Below are positions 8,791-15,782 of a DNA stretch of 64,000 nt, piece after piece. The DNA lies in assembly GCF_024519315.1 (NCBI RefSeq), contig NZ_JANIIC010000045.1:1-64000 (forward strand), in the 5' to 3' direction. Every line of letters starts with the position of its first letter. Position 1 is the stretch's first letter. The stretch is from Streptomyces malaysiensis subsp. samsunensis. Lineage in GTDB: Bacteria; Actinomycetota; Actinomycetes; Streptomycetales; Streptomycetaceae. The notes under the pieces are model-generated. The model had not been told where the DNA came from. It saw only the letters and a program-made list of their open reading frames with translations, and did not search any database. Both the position numbers and the translations under genes were made by a program.

Positions 8791-9010
8791 TTCCGTCCCC
8801 CTGCCTCTCTGTTCGCTCGGTCGCCGGGCGGCTCGGCCGCCACATACCGCGGATGGCCCGCGGCAACCCGCTGAAAACGCGCTCTTTACACGATCTCAAC
8901 GTACCCTGACGACCGATTTTCCCGGGTTAGCTCTGATTGGGGATCCGCGACCACTCCGAACACTGAAAACAACCCTCCTACCGGACTCCCCAATGAGCAC
9001 ATGGTGGGCT

Positions 9011-9023
9011 TAACTTATGGTCT
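9011..9023 (+). promoter_or_regulatory. -10 box adjoining the start codon (leaderless promoter)
   Basis: TAACTT at 9011-9016 is followed by 7 nt and then the ATG at 9024; no Shine-Dalgarno is seen. The RNA probably starts at the A of the ATG. Confidence 0.45.
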
Positions 9024-9524
9024 ATGACCTCCCCCCGCAGCACTTACGGTGGCGGCTACTACTCCTCGCCGTCCTTCCCGGACACCCCCATCTACGACAG
9101 TCTTGTCGCCGAGCGGGGTACACCGCAGATCGCACCCATCAGAGTGCCGTCGGCCTATGACACCGGAAGTCATCTTCCGGCCCTGCCCTCGGCGCTTCCC
9201 GCGCTGCCCGCCGCTCCCTCCCCGCAGCCCATGCACCAGGGGTACCAGCAGCAGGCGCCGCAGCCGACCGGGCTCCAGCAGGCGCACTCGCCCCACATCC
9301 CGCCGCAGCCGACGGGACCGCGGGGCTACCCGGGCGCCCAGCAGCCGCAGCAGATGCAGCGCCCCGGGCCGGCCTCGCCCATGGGGTACGAGGCGATGCG
9401 CCCGGCCATGACGCGTCCGGCCGCGCCTCGTCCGGCGGCGCCCGCGCCTTCTCCGTACGACGACCCTTACGGCCGTCAGCAGTACCCGGGCGGCCGGTCG
9501 CCGCACCCGGGAGGCGGCTACTGA
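9024..9524 (+). CDS. Pro/Gln-rich Streptomyces protein (DUF6643-like)
   Basis: 166 residues, low complexity. The N-terminus MTSPRSTYGGGYYSSPSFPD followed by TPIYDSLVAERGTPQIAPIR is, to my recollection, the conserved core of a Streptomyces-specific family (DUF6643). The rest is Pro/Gln/Ala-rich with short repeats (QQAPQPTGLQQ, PPQPTGPRG) and ends in a PGGGY tail. No membrane segment or enzyme motif is visible; probably an intrinsically disordered protein. Function unknown. Confidence 0.8.
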   Translation: MTSPRSTYGGGYYSSPSFPDTPIYDSLVAERGTPQIAPIRVPSAYDTGSHLPALPSALPALPAAPSPQPMHQGYQQQAPQPTGLQQAHSPHIPPQPTGPRGYPGAQQPQQMQRPGPASPMGYEAMRPAMTRPAAPRPAAPAPSPYDDPYGRQQYPGGRSPHPGGGY

Positions 9525-9542
9525 CACATGTCGGGAGGTGAT

Positions 9543-9566
9543 GCGACCGGGCCGGTGCCCGGTCGC
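9543..9566 (+). terminator. Perfect 10-bp stem hairpin downstream of the Pro/Gln-rich gene
   Basis: GCGACCGGGC and GCCCGGTCGC flank the loop CGGT, 18 bp after the stop. A strong GC hairpin without a U-tract, as usual in Streptomyces. Confidence 0.7.
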
Positions 9567-9581
9567 GGGAAGGGCCGGGCC

Positions 9582-9610
9582 GGGCCGGATGGGGCATCCC
9601 CGTCCGGCCC
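9582..9610. terminator. Second tandem hairpin
   Basis: Two 13-nt arms (GGGCCGGATGGGG and CCCCGTCCGGCCC, one G-U pair) around CAT follow the first hairpin by 15 bp, forming a double terminator. Confidence 0.6.
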
Positions 9611-9974
9611 CTGATCTTTGGCGGCTGTCCGGCCGCTGGGTTCCCGGGGGCCGCCCGCCCCTGACGCTTGAGGGCCGACGCTTGGGGCCCGGCTCCTGAG
9701 GGCCTGCCTCTCAACGGGCCCCATTTCGAGGGCCGTTCGGCCCCTCCCCGGCGGCGGAGCGCACCGCGATGCTGGAACCGAGCAGTTCCGCGACCATCTC
9801 CACCACCGGGGCGGACCGGGCTCTCACTCCACTGCGGTGATGAGCGCTTCGACCGGCCGCCCGTTCGGCATGGGGCGCGGGGCCGGCATGGGGATCCGGT
9901 CTCGCGCTCCAGGCGAAACGCACACCCGGCCACCGTAAGGACGTCATCCGCTCCTGACCGCGCTCTTCACGGGC
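9611..9974. other. Intergenic stretch without a convincing gene
   Basis: About 360 bp between the double hairpin and the stop of the DevR-like gene. It contains scattered GAGGGCC/GGGCCG words but no ORF with good codon usage. A 78-codon minus-strand frame (9947-9711) has an AGGAG only 3 bp from its ATG and an unremarkable sequence; I do not call it. Confidence 0.5.
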
Positions 9975-10682
9975 TCACTGACCCGTTTCGCGCTCCTTCA
10001 GCCGCTCGGCGATCACCGCGGCCTGAATGCGCCGCCCCACGCCCAGCTTGGCCAGGATCGAGGAGATGCGGTTCTTGACGGTCTTCTCGGCCAGGAACAG
10101 CCGTTCGGCGATCTGCCGGTTGGTCAGCCCGTCGCCGATGAGCTGGAGGATCTCCCGCTCCCGCGGGGACAGGTTCTCCAGCTCCACGGGCCCGCTGGGC
10201 GCGGGGCCGCGCAGCCGGGCCATCACCCGGGCGGTGGCGCCGGGGTCGAGCATGGAGCGGCCGTCGGCCACGGTGCGCACCGCGGACACCAGGTCGGACC
10301 CGTTGATCTGCTTGAGCACATAGCCCGCGGCCCCGGCCATGATGGCGTCGAACAGCGCCTCGTCGTCGTCGAAGGACGTCAGCATCAGACAGGCGAGATC
10401 GGGGAGCCGGGTCCGCAACTCCCGGCAGACCTCGATCCCTTCGTGGTCGCCGCCCTCGCCCGAGGAGCCGAGCCGTACGTCGAGCACCGCGACCCGTGGC
10501 CGTACGGCGGGGGCGCGGGCGATGGCCTCGCGGGCATTGGCCGCCTCGCCGACCACCTCGAGATCGGGCTCGGCGTCGAGCAGATCGCGCAGTCCGCGCC
10601 GCACCACCTCATGGTCGTCGAGCAGAAAGACCCTGATGGGGCCGTCGGCGTCGGCTGTCTGGGGCACCGGCCTCTCCTCCAT
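9975..10682 (-). CDS. DevR/DosR-like NarL-family response regulator
   Basis: Receiver domain (VFLLDDHEVVRRGLRDLL, phospho-acceptor Asp in VAVLDVRLG, switch Thr in MLTSFDDDEA, Lys in YVLKQI) followed by a LuxR-type helix-turn-helix: LSPREREILQLIGDGLTNRQ and LFLAEKTVKNRISSILAKLG. The stretch EKTVKN, LAKLG and RRIQAA is close to mycobacterial DevR. It probably binds DNA as a dimer after phosphorylation by the DevS-like kinase encoded at 13140-14900. ATG at 10682 is chosen; a TTG at 10736 would add 18 residues but lacks an SD. The gene is separate from the kinase gene and on the opposite strand. Confidence 0.9.
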   Translation of the reverse strand: MEERPVPQTADADGPIRVFLLDDHEVVRRGLRDLLDAEPDLEVVGEAANAREAIARAPAVRPRVAVLDVRLGSSGEGGDHEGIEVCRELRTRLPDLACLMLTSFDDDEALFDAIMAGAAGYVLKQINGSDLVSAVRTVADGRSMLDPGATARVMARLRGPAPSGPVELENLSPREREILQLIGDGLTNRQIAERLFLAEKTVKNRISSILAKLGVGRRIQAAVIAERLKERETGQ

Positions 10683-10790
10683 GGCGCGCGGGTCGCCGGT
10701 CGCGATCCGGCTGCCCAGCTTTACGTTCTGGCGCAAGGAAGCGTAAGGGGCCGTTCGGCCCCGGGCCGCTCTCCGCGCCCGTCGGCCCGA

Positions 10791-11240
10791 TCATGGCGAG
10801 ATCCCGCCCGCGTACGGCCCGTACAGATCCAGCAGCCGGGTGCGGGCGCTCTGGAGACGGCGCCCGATCACCTGGGCGCAGGCCAGCGCGAGGGCGTAGC
10901 CGAGCTCCGGGTCCTCGTCGCACAGCCGGCGAACCGCCTCCGCGTCGAACTCGTGCGCGCGCACCGGGCTGAGCGCCTCCGCGCCCAGATGCCAGGTGTC
11001 CGGCGGAAAGAGCCAGGACCAGCCGATGAGCTCTCCCGGCCCGAGGGTCTCGATCACCGCGGCCCGCCGCCCCGGGACATGCAGATCGAGGGTGACCGCG
11101 CCGGTGCGGATGATCCAGAAGTGGTCGGCCTTACGGCCCTCCTCGAAGATCCGGCCGCCCGAGGGGAAGGACACATCGTGGGCGAGCGCCATCAGCCGCT
11201 CACGGTGTTCGGTCTTCAGCGCGCTCAGAAGTCCCATCAT
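10791..11240 (-). CDS. Cyclic-nucleotide-binding-fold protein without DNA-binding domain
   Basis: About 149 residues. The beta-roll is clear: GGRIFEEGRKADHFWIIRTG, VTLDLHVPGRRAAVIETLGP, GELIGWSWLFPPDTWH, then the C-helix. The Crp/Fnr helix-turn-helix is absent: the protein ends shortly after the helix (DLYGPYAGGISP). Similar stand-alone domains sit in Streptomyces and mycobacterial hypoxia-type clusters. Ligand unknown; the canonical phosphate-binding Arg of cAMP receptors is not evident. Two ATGs (11240, 11237) follow a GAGG. It sits upstream of, and on the same strand as, the DevR-like gene. Confidence 0.8.
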   Translation of the reverse strand: MMGLLSALKTEHRERLMALAHDVSFPSGGRIFEEGRKADHFWIIRTGAVTLDLHVPGRRAAVIETLGPGELIGWSWLFPPDTWHLGAEALSPVRAHEFDAEAVRRLCDEDPELGYALALACAQVIGRRLQSARTRLLDLYGPYAGGISP

Positions 11241-11410
11241 GACCTCACTCCGTCGTCTCCTCTCCCCCCTCACCCTCGGCGGTCACCGTGCGTAAGCGCC
11301 GCGCATACGCAGTGTGTGCACGAGCTGTATCTACCAGATGTGCTTACGAGAGGCAGCCGATCCAAAGCGATACACCGGCGAACGGGTATCGATTCACCCT
11401 TACCCATTTC

Positions 11411-11456
11411 CGGTCACGTTTCCGATATGACACGTCATTTATGGTCGTCGTGACCG
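11411..11456. promoter_or_regulatory. Nested inverted repeats in a divergent promoter
   Basis: CGGTCACG at 11411-11418 and CGTGACCG at 11449-11456 are an 8-bp inverted repeat; between them ATGACACGTCAT (11427-11438) is a second near-palindrome. The stretch is AT-richer than its surroundings and lies between the cyclic-nucleotide-fold gene (minus) and the RsbW-like gene (plus). A regulator site is likely; which regulator is unknown. Confidence 0.5.
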
Positions 11457-11502
11457 ATGAGACCCCGCTCCCCGTACCCTCGGCTGCTTCACCGACCCTG
11501 CG

Positions 11503-11964
11503 ATGTCGCTCGTACTCGTCACCAAACGGGAGGCACTGGTGCTAGCCGACCCTCGTCGTCGGTCCGCCGATCGAGCCGGAGAACACCTGCTCCACCGTCG
11601 TTTCACCGCCGAGGAGCTGCCCCGGCTGCGGGTGCAGGTCGAGCGGTGCGCCGCCTGGGCCGGGCTCAGCGAGACCCGCCGCGGGGACTTCGTGCTGGCT
11701 GTGGACGAGATCGCCAACAACGCCATCGAGCACGCGGGCGGCACCGGCTCCCTGTTGCTGCGGCGGGTCGGCGACGAGCTGGAGTGCCGGATCAGCGACT
11801 CCGGCCCCGGCTTCTCCGAGGACGTCATCCCGCGGATCCTGCCGGGTCTGGACGGCGCGACCAGCGGCCGCGGACTGTGGCTGACCCAGCTGGTCACCGA
11901 CCGGCTCGCGATCAGCGCGGGGGCGGTGGGCGCCGTGGTGACGCTGGCCATGCGGCTGCGCTGA
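11503..11964 (+). CDS. RsbW-like ATP-binding protein (anti-sigma/serine kinase fold)
   Basis: 153 residues of HATPase_c fold with the N box DEIANNAIEHAGG, G1 box DSGPGF and G2 box GRGLWLTQLV. Such Streptomyces proteins act as anti-sigma factors or kinases of anti-anti-sigma factors and tune the stress response. No partner anti-sigma antagonist gene is next to it. Its place between the stress-type regulator and the universal stress protein fits a stress role. ATG at 11503; no clear SD. Confidence 0.85.
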   Translation: MSLVLVTKREALVLADPRRRSADRAGEHLLHRRFTAEELPRLRVQVERCAAWAGLSETRRGDFVLAVDEIANNAIEHAGGTGSLLLRRVGDELECRISDSGPGFSEDVIPRILPGLDGATSGRGLWLTQLVTDRLAISAGAVGAVVTLAMRLR

Positions 11965-12043
11965 GTGAGCCGCCGGACTCCCTCGGCGACCGCTTCGGCG
12001 GGACAATGGGAAGGGACGTAGCCATGTGCCGGCAGGAGAGGCG

Positions 12044-13021
12044 GTGGACACGGTGGAGCTTCCCGTGGTCGTCGGGGTCGACGGTTCGGACGCCGCCTCG
12101 GACGCACTGGACTGGGCGGCCGAGCTGGCCGGGCGCCGCGGGCTGCCGCTGCGCGTCGTCCATGCCTCCCTGTGGGAGCGGTACGAGGGCTACATCCCCG
12201 GTACGTCCGCCGACCGGCCCGCCGAGCGGCTCCACAGCGAGGCGGTGCTGGCCACCGCGGCCGAGCGGGCCGGACGGCGGGTGCCGGCCCTGAAGGTGAT
12301 GACCGACCTGGCGTCCGACGACGCGGTCACGGCCCTGCTGCGCACCGGGCAGAGTGCCGAGGCGCTGGTGGTCGGCTCGCGCGGGCGCGGCGAGTTCGCC
12401 TCCCTGCTGCTCGGCTCGGTCGGCCTGGGCATCGCGGCCCGCGCCCTGTGCCCGGTGGTCGTGGTGCGCGGCCGCCCGGAGAACGTGCGGGGCGGGATGA
12501 ACCGGGTGGCGGTGGGGATCGCCGAGCGCGAGCGCCCCGGCGACCAGGAGCCCGCGCCGCCCTCCGCCGCCGTGGCGTTCGCCCTCCGCGAGGCGCGGCT
12601 GCGCGGCGGCGAACTGGAGGCGGTGCACGCCTGGCGCTGTGCGGGCCCCGAGGACCATGGAGCGCGCGAGGAGCATGGGAGACGCGAGGAGCGCAGAGGA
12701 CGCGAGGACCATGGGGGACGCGAGGAGCACGGGGCGCATGAGGGCCAGGGGGCGCGCGAGGCTCACACACGGCGCGCCGCCGAGCTCCTGGACGAGACGC
12801 TGGGCGGCGCCTCGGCGGCCGGGCTGCCGCCGGTGCCGGTGGCGCACCGCCCGGTCGAGGGCTCGGCGCGCAAGGCGCTGCTGGACGCCTCCGCGCACGC
12901 CGATCTGCTGGTGGTCGGGGCCCGGCGGCGGCAGGGGCACTTCGGCATGCAACTGGGGCTCGTCAACCACGCCGTTCTGCATCACGCCAGGTGCCCGGTC
13001 GCCGTGGTGCCGGTTTCCTAG
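12044..13021 (+). CDS. Tandem-domain universal stress protein with hexapeptide-repeat insert
   Basis: Two UspA domains. The first has VVVGVDGSDAASDALDWA and a good ATP-binding loop VGSRGRGEFASLLLGSV; the second is degenerate at the same loop (VGARRRQGHFGMQLG). After the first strand of the second domain sits a charged repeat of (D/E)HGxRE hexapeptides (12653-12778). USPs bind ATP and are induced by hypoxia and other stress, and the neighbouring DevR/DevS-like genes fit this. A GTG at 12044 with AGGAG five bases upstream is preferred to the GTG at 12026. Confidence 0.9.
   Translation: MDTVELPVVVGVDGSDAASDALDWAAELAGRRGLPLRVVHASLWERYEGYIPGTSADRPAERLHSEAVLATAAERAGRRVPALKVMTDLASDDAVTALLRTGQSAEALVVGSRGRGEFASLLLGSVGLGIAARALCPVVVVRGRPENVRGGMNRVAVGIAERERPGDQEPAPPSAAVAFALREARLRGGELEAVHAWRCAGPEDHGAREEHGRREERRGREDHGGREEHGAHEGQGAREAHTRRAAELLDETLGGASAAGLPPVPVAHRPVEGSARKALLDASAHADLLVVGARRRQGHFGMQLGLVNHAVLHHARCPVAVVPVS
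12653..12778 (+). repeat. 18-bp tandem repeats coding (D/E)HGxRE
   Basis: Six 18-bp units (DHGARE, EHGRRE, ERRGRE, DHGGRE, EHGAHE, GQGARE) plus a degenerate seventh lie inside the second USP domain. The units are in frame and diverged, which suggests an expansion retained by selection or drift. Confidence 0.9.
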
Positions 13022-13139
13022 CCACCGGCTCCGCGGCGCCGCACCCGGCCCTGGCCGAGTTCCTCCCCTTTCCGTCACTGTCGGTCCCCCGCCCCGGCTA
13101 CTCTGCTGGTGAGAGGCTCATGGGGGGGATGGAGGCCAG

Positions 13140-14900
13140 GTGTCGTCGGGCAGTGCGGACCAGGGACGCCATCCGGCCCTCCCCCAACTCCGGCTCGACC
13201 AGCTGCTCGGCGAGCTCCAGGCGCGGCTGGACGCGGCCCGGTCCACCCAGGACCGGATGCACAGCCTCCTGGAGGCCGTGCTCAGCGTGGGCCGTGAGCT
13301 GGACCTGGAGCAGGTGCTGCGCCGGATCGTGGAGGCCGCGGTGGTGCTGGCCGACGCGGAGTACGGCGCGCTGGGCGTGGTCGACCGGCACCGGCTCTCG
13401 CAGTTCCTGCCGGTGGGCATATCCGGGGAACAGGCGTACCGCATCGGCCCGTTACCCAGCGGCCACGGACTGCTCGGCGAGCTGATCCGCCACCCCCAGC
13501 CGCTGCGGCTCACCGATCTGTCGGAGCATCCGGCGAGCTACGGCTTCCCCGAGCACCATCCGCCGATGCGCTCGTTCCTGGGCGTGCCGATACGGGTGCG
13601 GGACGAGGTCTTCGGAAATCTCTATCTGACCGAGAAGCGCGGCGGCGCCCAGTTCGACGCCGATGACGAGGCGGTGCTGACCACCTTGTCGGTCGCCGCC
13701 GGGGTGGCCATCGACAACGCCCGGCTGTACCACGAGAGCCGGCGCCGCGAGCAGTGGCTGGAAGCGCTCGGTGTCATCACCCGTACGCTGCTGGCGGGCA
13801 CCCCGGCGGCCGAGGCGCTGAGCCTGATCGCCCGGCTCGCCCTCCAGGTGGCCCTCGCCGACTCGGCGGCGATCCTGCTGCCCGCCACGGGCACCGACTC
13901 CCTGATGGTCGAGGTGGCCGAGGGGCATGACGCGGAGCGCATCGGCGGGCTCGTGGTGCCGTCCGACGGCTCGCTGGCCGGGCTCGCCGCCCGCACCGGA
14001 CGCCCCGCGTTCGCCTCGGACGTACGGGTGGACTCCCGGGCCAGATCCTGGCCGCTGTCGGCTCCGGAGAGCGAGTTCGGGCCGGTGGTGGCCGTTCCGC
14101 TGGTCGCGGGCGAGCGGGCCTCCGGGGCGCTGCGGCTGTGCCGGCTCGCCGGGCGGCAGCCCTTCGACGACCATGAGGTCGCGCTGCTCTCGGGGTTCGC
14201 GGCGCAGGCGGCCCTGGCGCTGGAACTGGCCCGGCATCGCGCCGAGTCCGAGCATATGGCGATCCTCCAGGACCGTGATCGGATCGCCCGGGACCTTCAT
14301 GATCTGGCCATTCAGCGGCTCTTCGCGACCGGGCTCACCCTCCAGAGCGCGGGCCGGCTGATCGAACGCCAGGAGGCGGCCGAACGGGTGGGGCGGGCCG
14401 TGGACGACCTGGACGAGACCATCAAGATCATCCGTTCCACGATCTTCGCCCTGCGCACGGTCGGGGACGACGGCGGCGAACCCGCCACGCTGCGGCGGCG
14501 GCTGGTCAAGGCCGTCCGGTCGGCCTCCGACACCCTGGGCTTCGCGCCGTCGCTGCTGATGGACGGCCCGGTCGACACCGATGTGCCGGACGAGACCGGT
14601 GACCATGTGCTGGCGGTGCTCGCCGAGGCTCTCAGCAACACCGTGCGGCACGCCCATGCCCAGCGGGTGGAGGTGCGGCTGACCGTCGGCGCGCGCATCA
14701 CCCTGGAGGTCACGGACAACGGGGTGGGCATCGGGGGCGCCGCGCCCAGCGGCGGGCTGGTCAATATGCGGTCACGGGCCGAGCTGCTGGGCGGCACATT
14801 GGACATCGAGGCGCCCGAGGCGGGTGGCACCCGGCTGGTCTGGTGTGTCCCTCTTGACCGCCGACGGCCCGCCGGAAGGGCGAAAGGGACGGCCCCGTGA
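13140..14900 (+). CDS. DevS/DosT-like heme-GAF sensor histidine kinase
   Basis: 586 residues: GAF-A about 50-200, GAF-B about 215-365, HisKA_3 with His387 in RIARDLHDLAIQRLF, and HATPase with EALSNTVRHAH, DNGVGIGG and GGLVNMRSRAELLGG. GAF-A contains HPPMRSFLGVPIRVRDEVFG, then NLYL. His140 and Tyr162 are 22 residues apart, exactly as the proximal heme His149 and distal Tyr171 of mycobacterial DevS. It should therefore bind heme and sense O2, NO, CO or redox state (inference from residue conservation). GTG start with GGAGG five bases upstream. Probable partner: the DevR-like regulator at 9975-10682. Confidence 0.92.
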   Translation: MSSGSADQGRHPALPQLRLDQLLGELQARLDAARSTQDRMHSLLEAVLSVGRELDLEQVLRRIVEAAVVLADAEYGALGVVDRHRLSQFLPVGISGEQAYRIGPLPSGHGLLGELIRHPQPLRLTDLSEHPASYGFPEHHPPMRSFLGVPIRVRDEVFGNLYLTEKRGGAQFDADDEAVLTTLSVAAGVAIDNARLYHESRRREQWLEALGVITRTLLAGTPAAEALSLIARLALQVALADSAAILLPATGTDSLMVEVAEGHDAERIGGLVVPSDGSLAGLAARTGRPAFASDVRVDSRARSWPLSAPESEFGPVVAVPLVAGERASGALRLCRLAGRQPFDDHEVALLSGFAAQAALALELARHRAESEHMAILQDRDRIARDLHDLAIQRLFATGLTLQSAGRLIERQEAAERVGRAVDDLDETIKIIRSTIFALRTVGDDGGEPATLRRRLVKAVRSASDTLGFAPSLLMDGPVDTDVPDETGDHVLAVLAEALSNTVRHAHAQRVEVRLTVGARITLEVTDNGVGIGGAAPSGGLVNMRSRAELLGGTLDIEAPEAGGTRLVWCVPLDRRRPAGRAKGTAP

Positions 14901-14980
14901 TATTGCTCTCTCTTCACCGAATTCGCGCATATCCGGCCCGCCATGCGGTACCCACGAGTGGGGAAGGGGGTGTCTGATCC

Positions 14981-15583
14981 ATGCGAAAAATCTGGGGGCT
15001 GCGGCGCTGGCGGCGCAACCCGCTGCGCCGTAGGACCGACGTCGTGGAGGCGTGCGCGGCGCTGATCGCCGCGTCGCTCATCCTGCTCGTCGCCCCCGCC
15101 GTCGGCTGGGCATCGGGGTCGTTGGCGCACGGGGCTCTGGTGAAGGCCGCGCGCGAGCAGCGTGCCGAGCGGCATCTGCTCTCGGCCACGGTGGTGAAGG
15201 TGCTGCCGCACCCACCCATCGACTCCGATCCCGAGACCGCGTCCGCGAGAGACGCCCACCGCCGCGTCCTCGCCCGCTGGACGGGGCCGGACGGCAGCAA
15301 ACACGAGGGCACTCTGGGTGCCCATCCCGGTGCCGACCCCGGTGAGCGGTTCCGGATCTGGACCGACGACCGCGGCCGCCCCGTCGGCCGTCCGCTGGAC
15401 ACCGCGACGGCCGCCACCCACGCCGTGCTGGCGGGGATCGGCGCGGCGGGGGCCACGGCGGTCCTGGTGGACGGTGCCAGGCGGCTGGTCGTATGGCAGC
15501 TGATGCGCCGGCGCTATGTGCAGTGGGACATCGCCTGGGAGCGAGCCGGTCAGGACTGGGGCCGGGCGGACGCCGACAGCTAG
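14981..15583 (+). CDS. Rv1733c-family membrane protein
   Basis: 200 residues with an N-terminal basic segment (RRWRRNPLRRRTDVVEA), a membrane helix (ALIAASLILLVAPAVGW), an extracytoplasmic domain of about 90 residues (containing DAHRRVLARWTGPDGS) and a second membrane helix, then a short cytosolic tail. This is the layout of the Rv1733c family, whose founding member is a DosR-regulon antigen. Function unknown. It follows the DevS-like kinase by 80 bp on the same strand, adding to the dormancy-like character of the locus. Confidence 0.8.
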   Translation: MRKIWGLRRWRRNPLRRRTDVVEACAALIAASLILLVAPAVGWASGSLAHGALVKAAREQRAERHLLSATVVKVLPHPPIDSDPETASARDAHRRVLARWTGPDGSKHEGTLGAHPGADPGERFRIWTDDRGRPVGRPLDTATAATHAVLAGIGAAGATAVLVDGARRLVVWQLMRRRYVQWDIAWERAGQDWGRADADS

Positions 15584-15618
15584 CCTGTCCGAGCGGGCAG
15601 CGAAGGCAGTAAACGGGC

Positions 15619-15646
15619 GGGAGTTGTCATATGAACGCCAACTCCC
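15619..15646. promoter_or_regulatory. Inverted repeat upstream of the beta-helix/AAA+ gene
   Basis: GGGAGTTG and CAACTCCC, 8-bp arms, flank a 12-bp AT-richer spacer (TCATATGAACGC). A TACGGT -10-like box follows at about 15691-15696. Likely an operator or upstream regulatory element for the gene starting at 15783. Confidence 0.5.
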
Positions 15647-15782
15647 CCCGTGCTCCACAGGCACGTCAACTCGGGGTGCCGTGCGCACGCTACGGTGGGG
15701 CATTCCATATGCGCAGCGGCAGTCAGCAGCGGCTGTCGGGCGCGCACACCGGCATCGCACGAGGTGGGGGCACAGCAGCACC

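Noticed and set aside
9711..9947. 78-codon minus-strand ORF between the DevR-like gene and the double terminator
   Set aside because: SD only 3 bp from the ATG, Arg/Ala-rich product, no recognisable motif; evidence too weak.
11999..12020. DosR-box-like GGGAC half-sites before the USP gene
   Set aside because: Only direct GGGAC words in a GC-rich background; no palindromic arrangement like the mycobacterial box.
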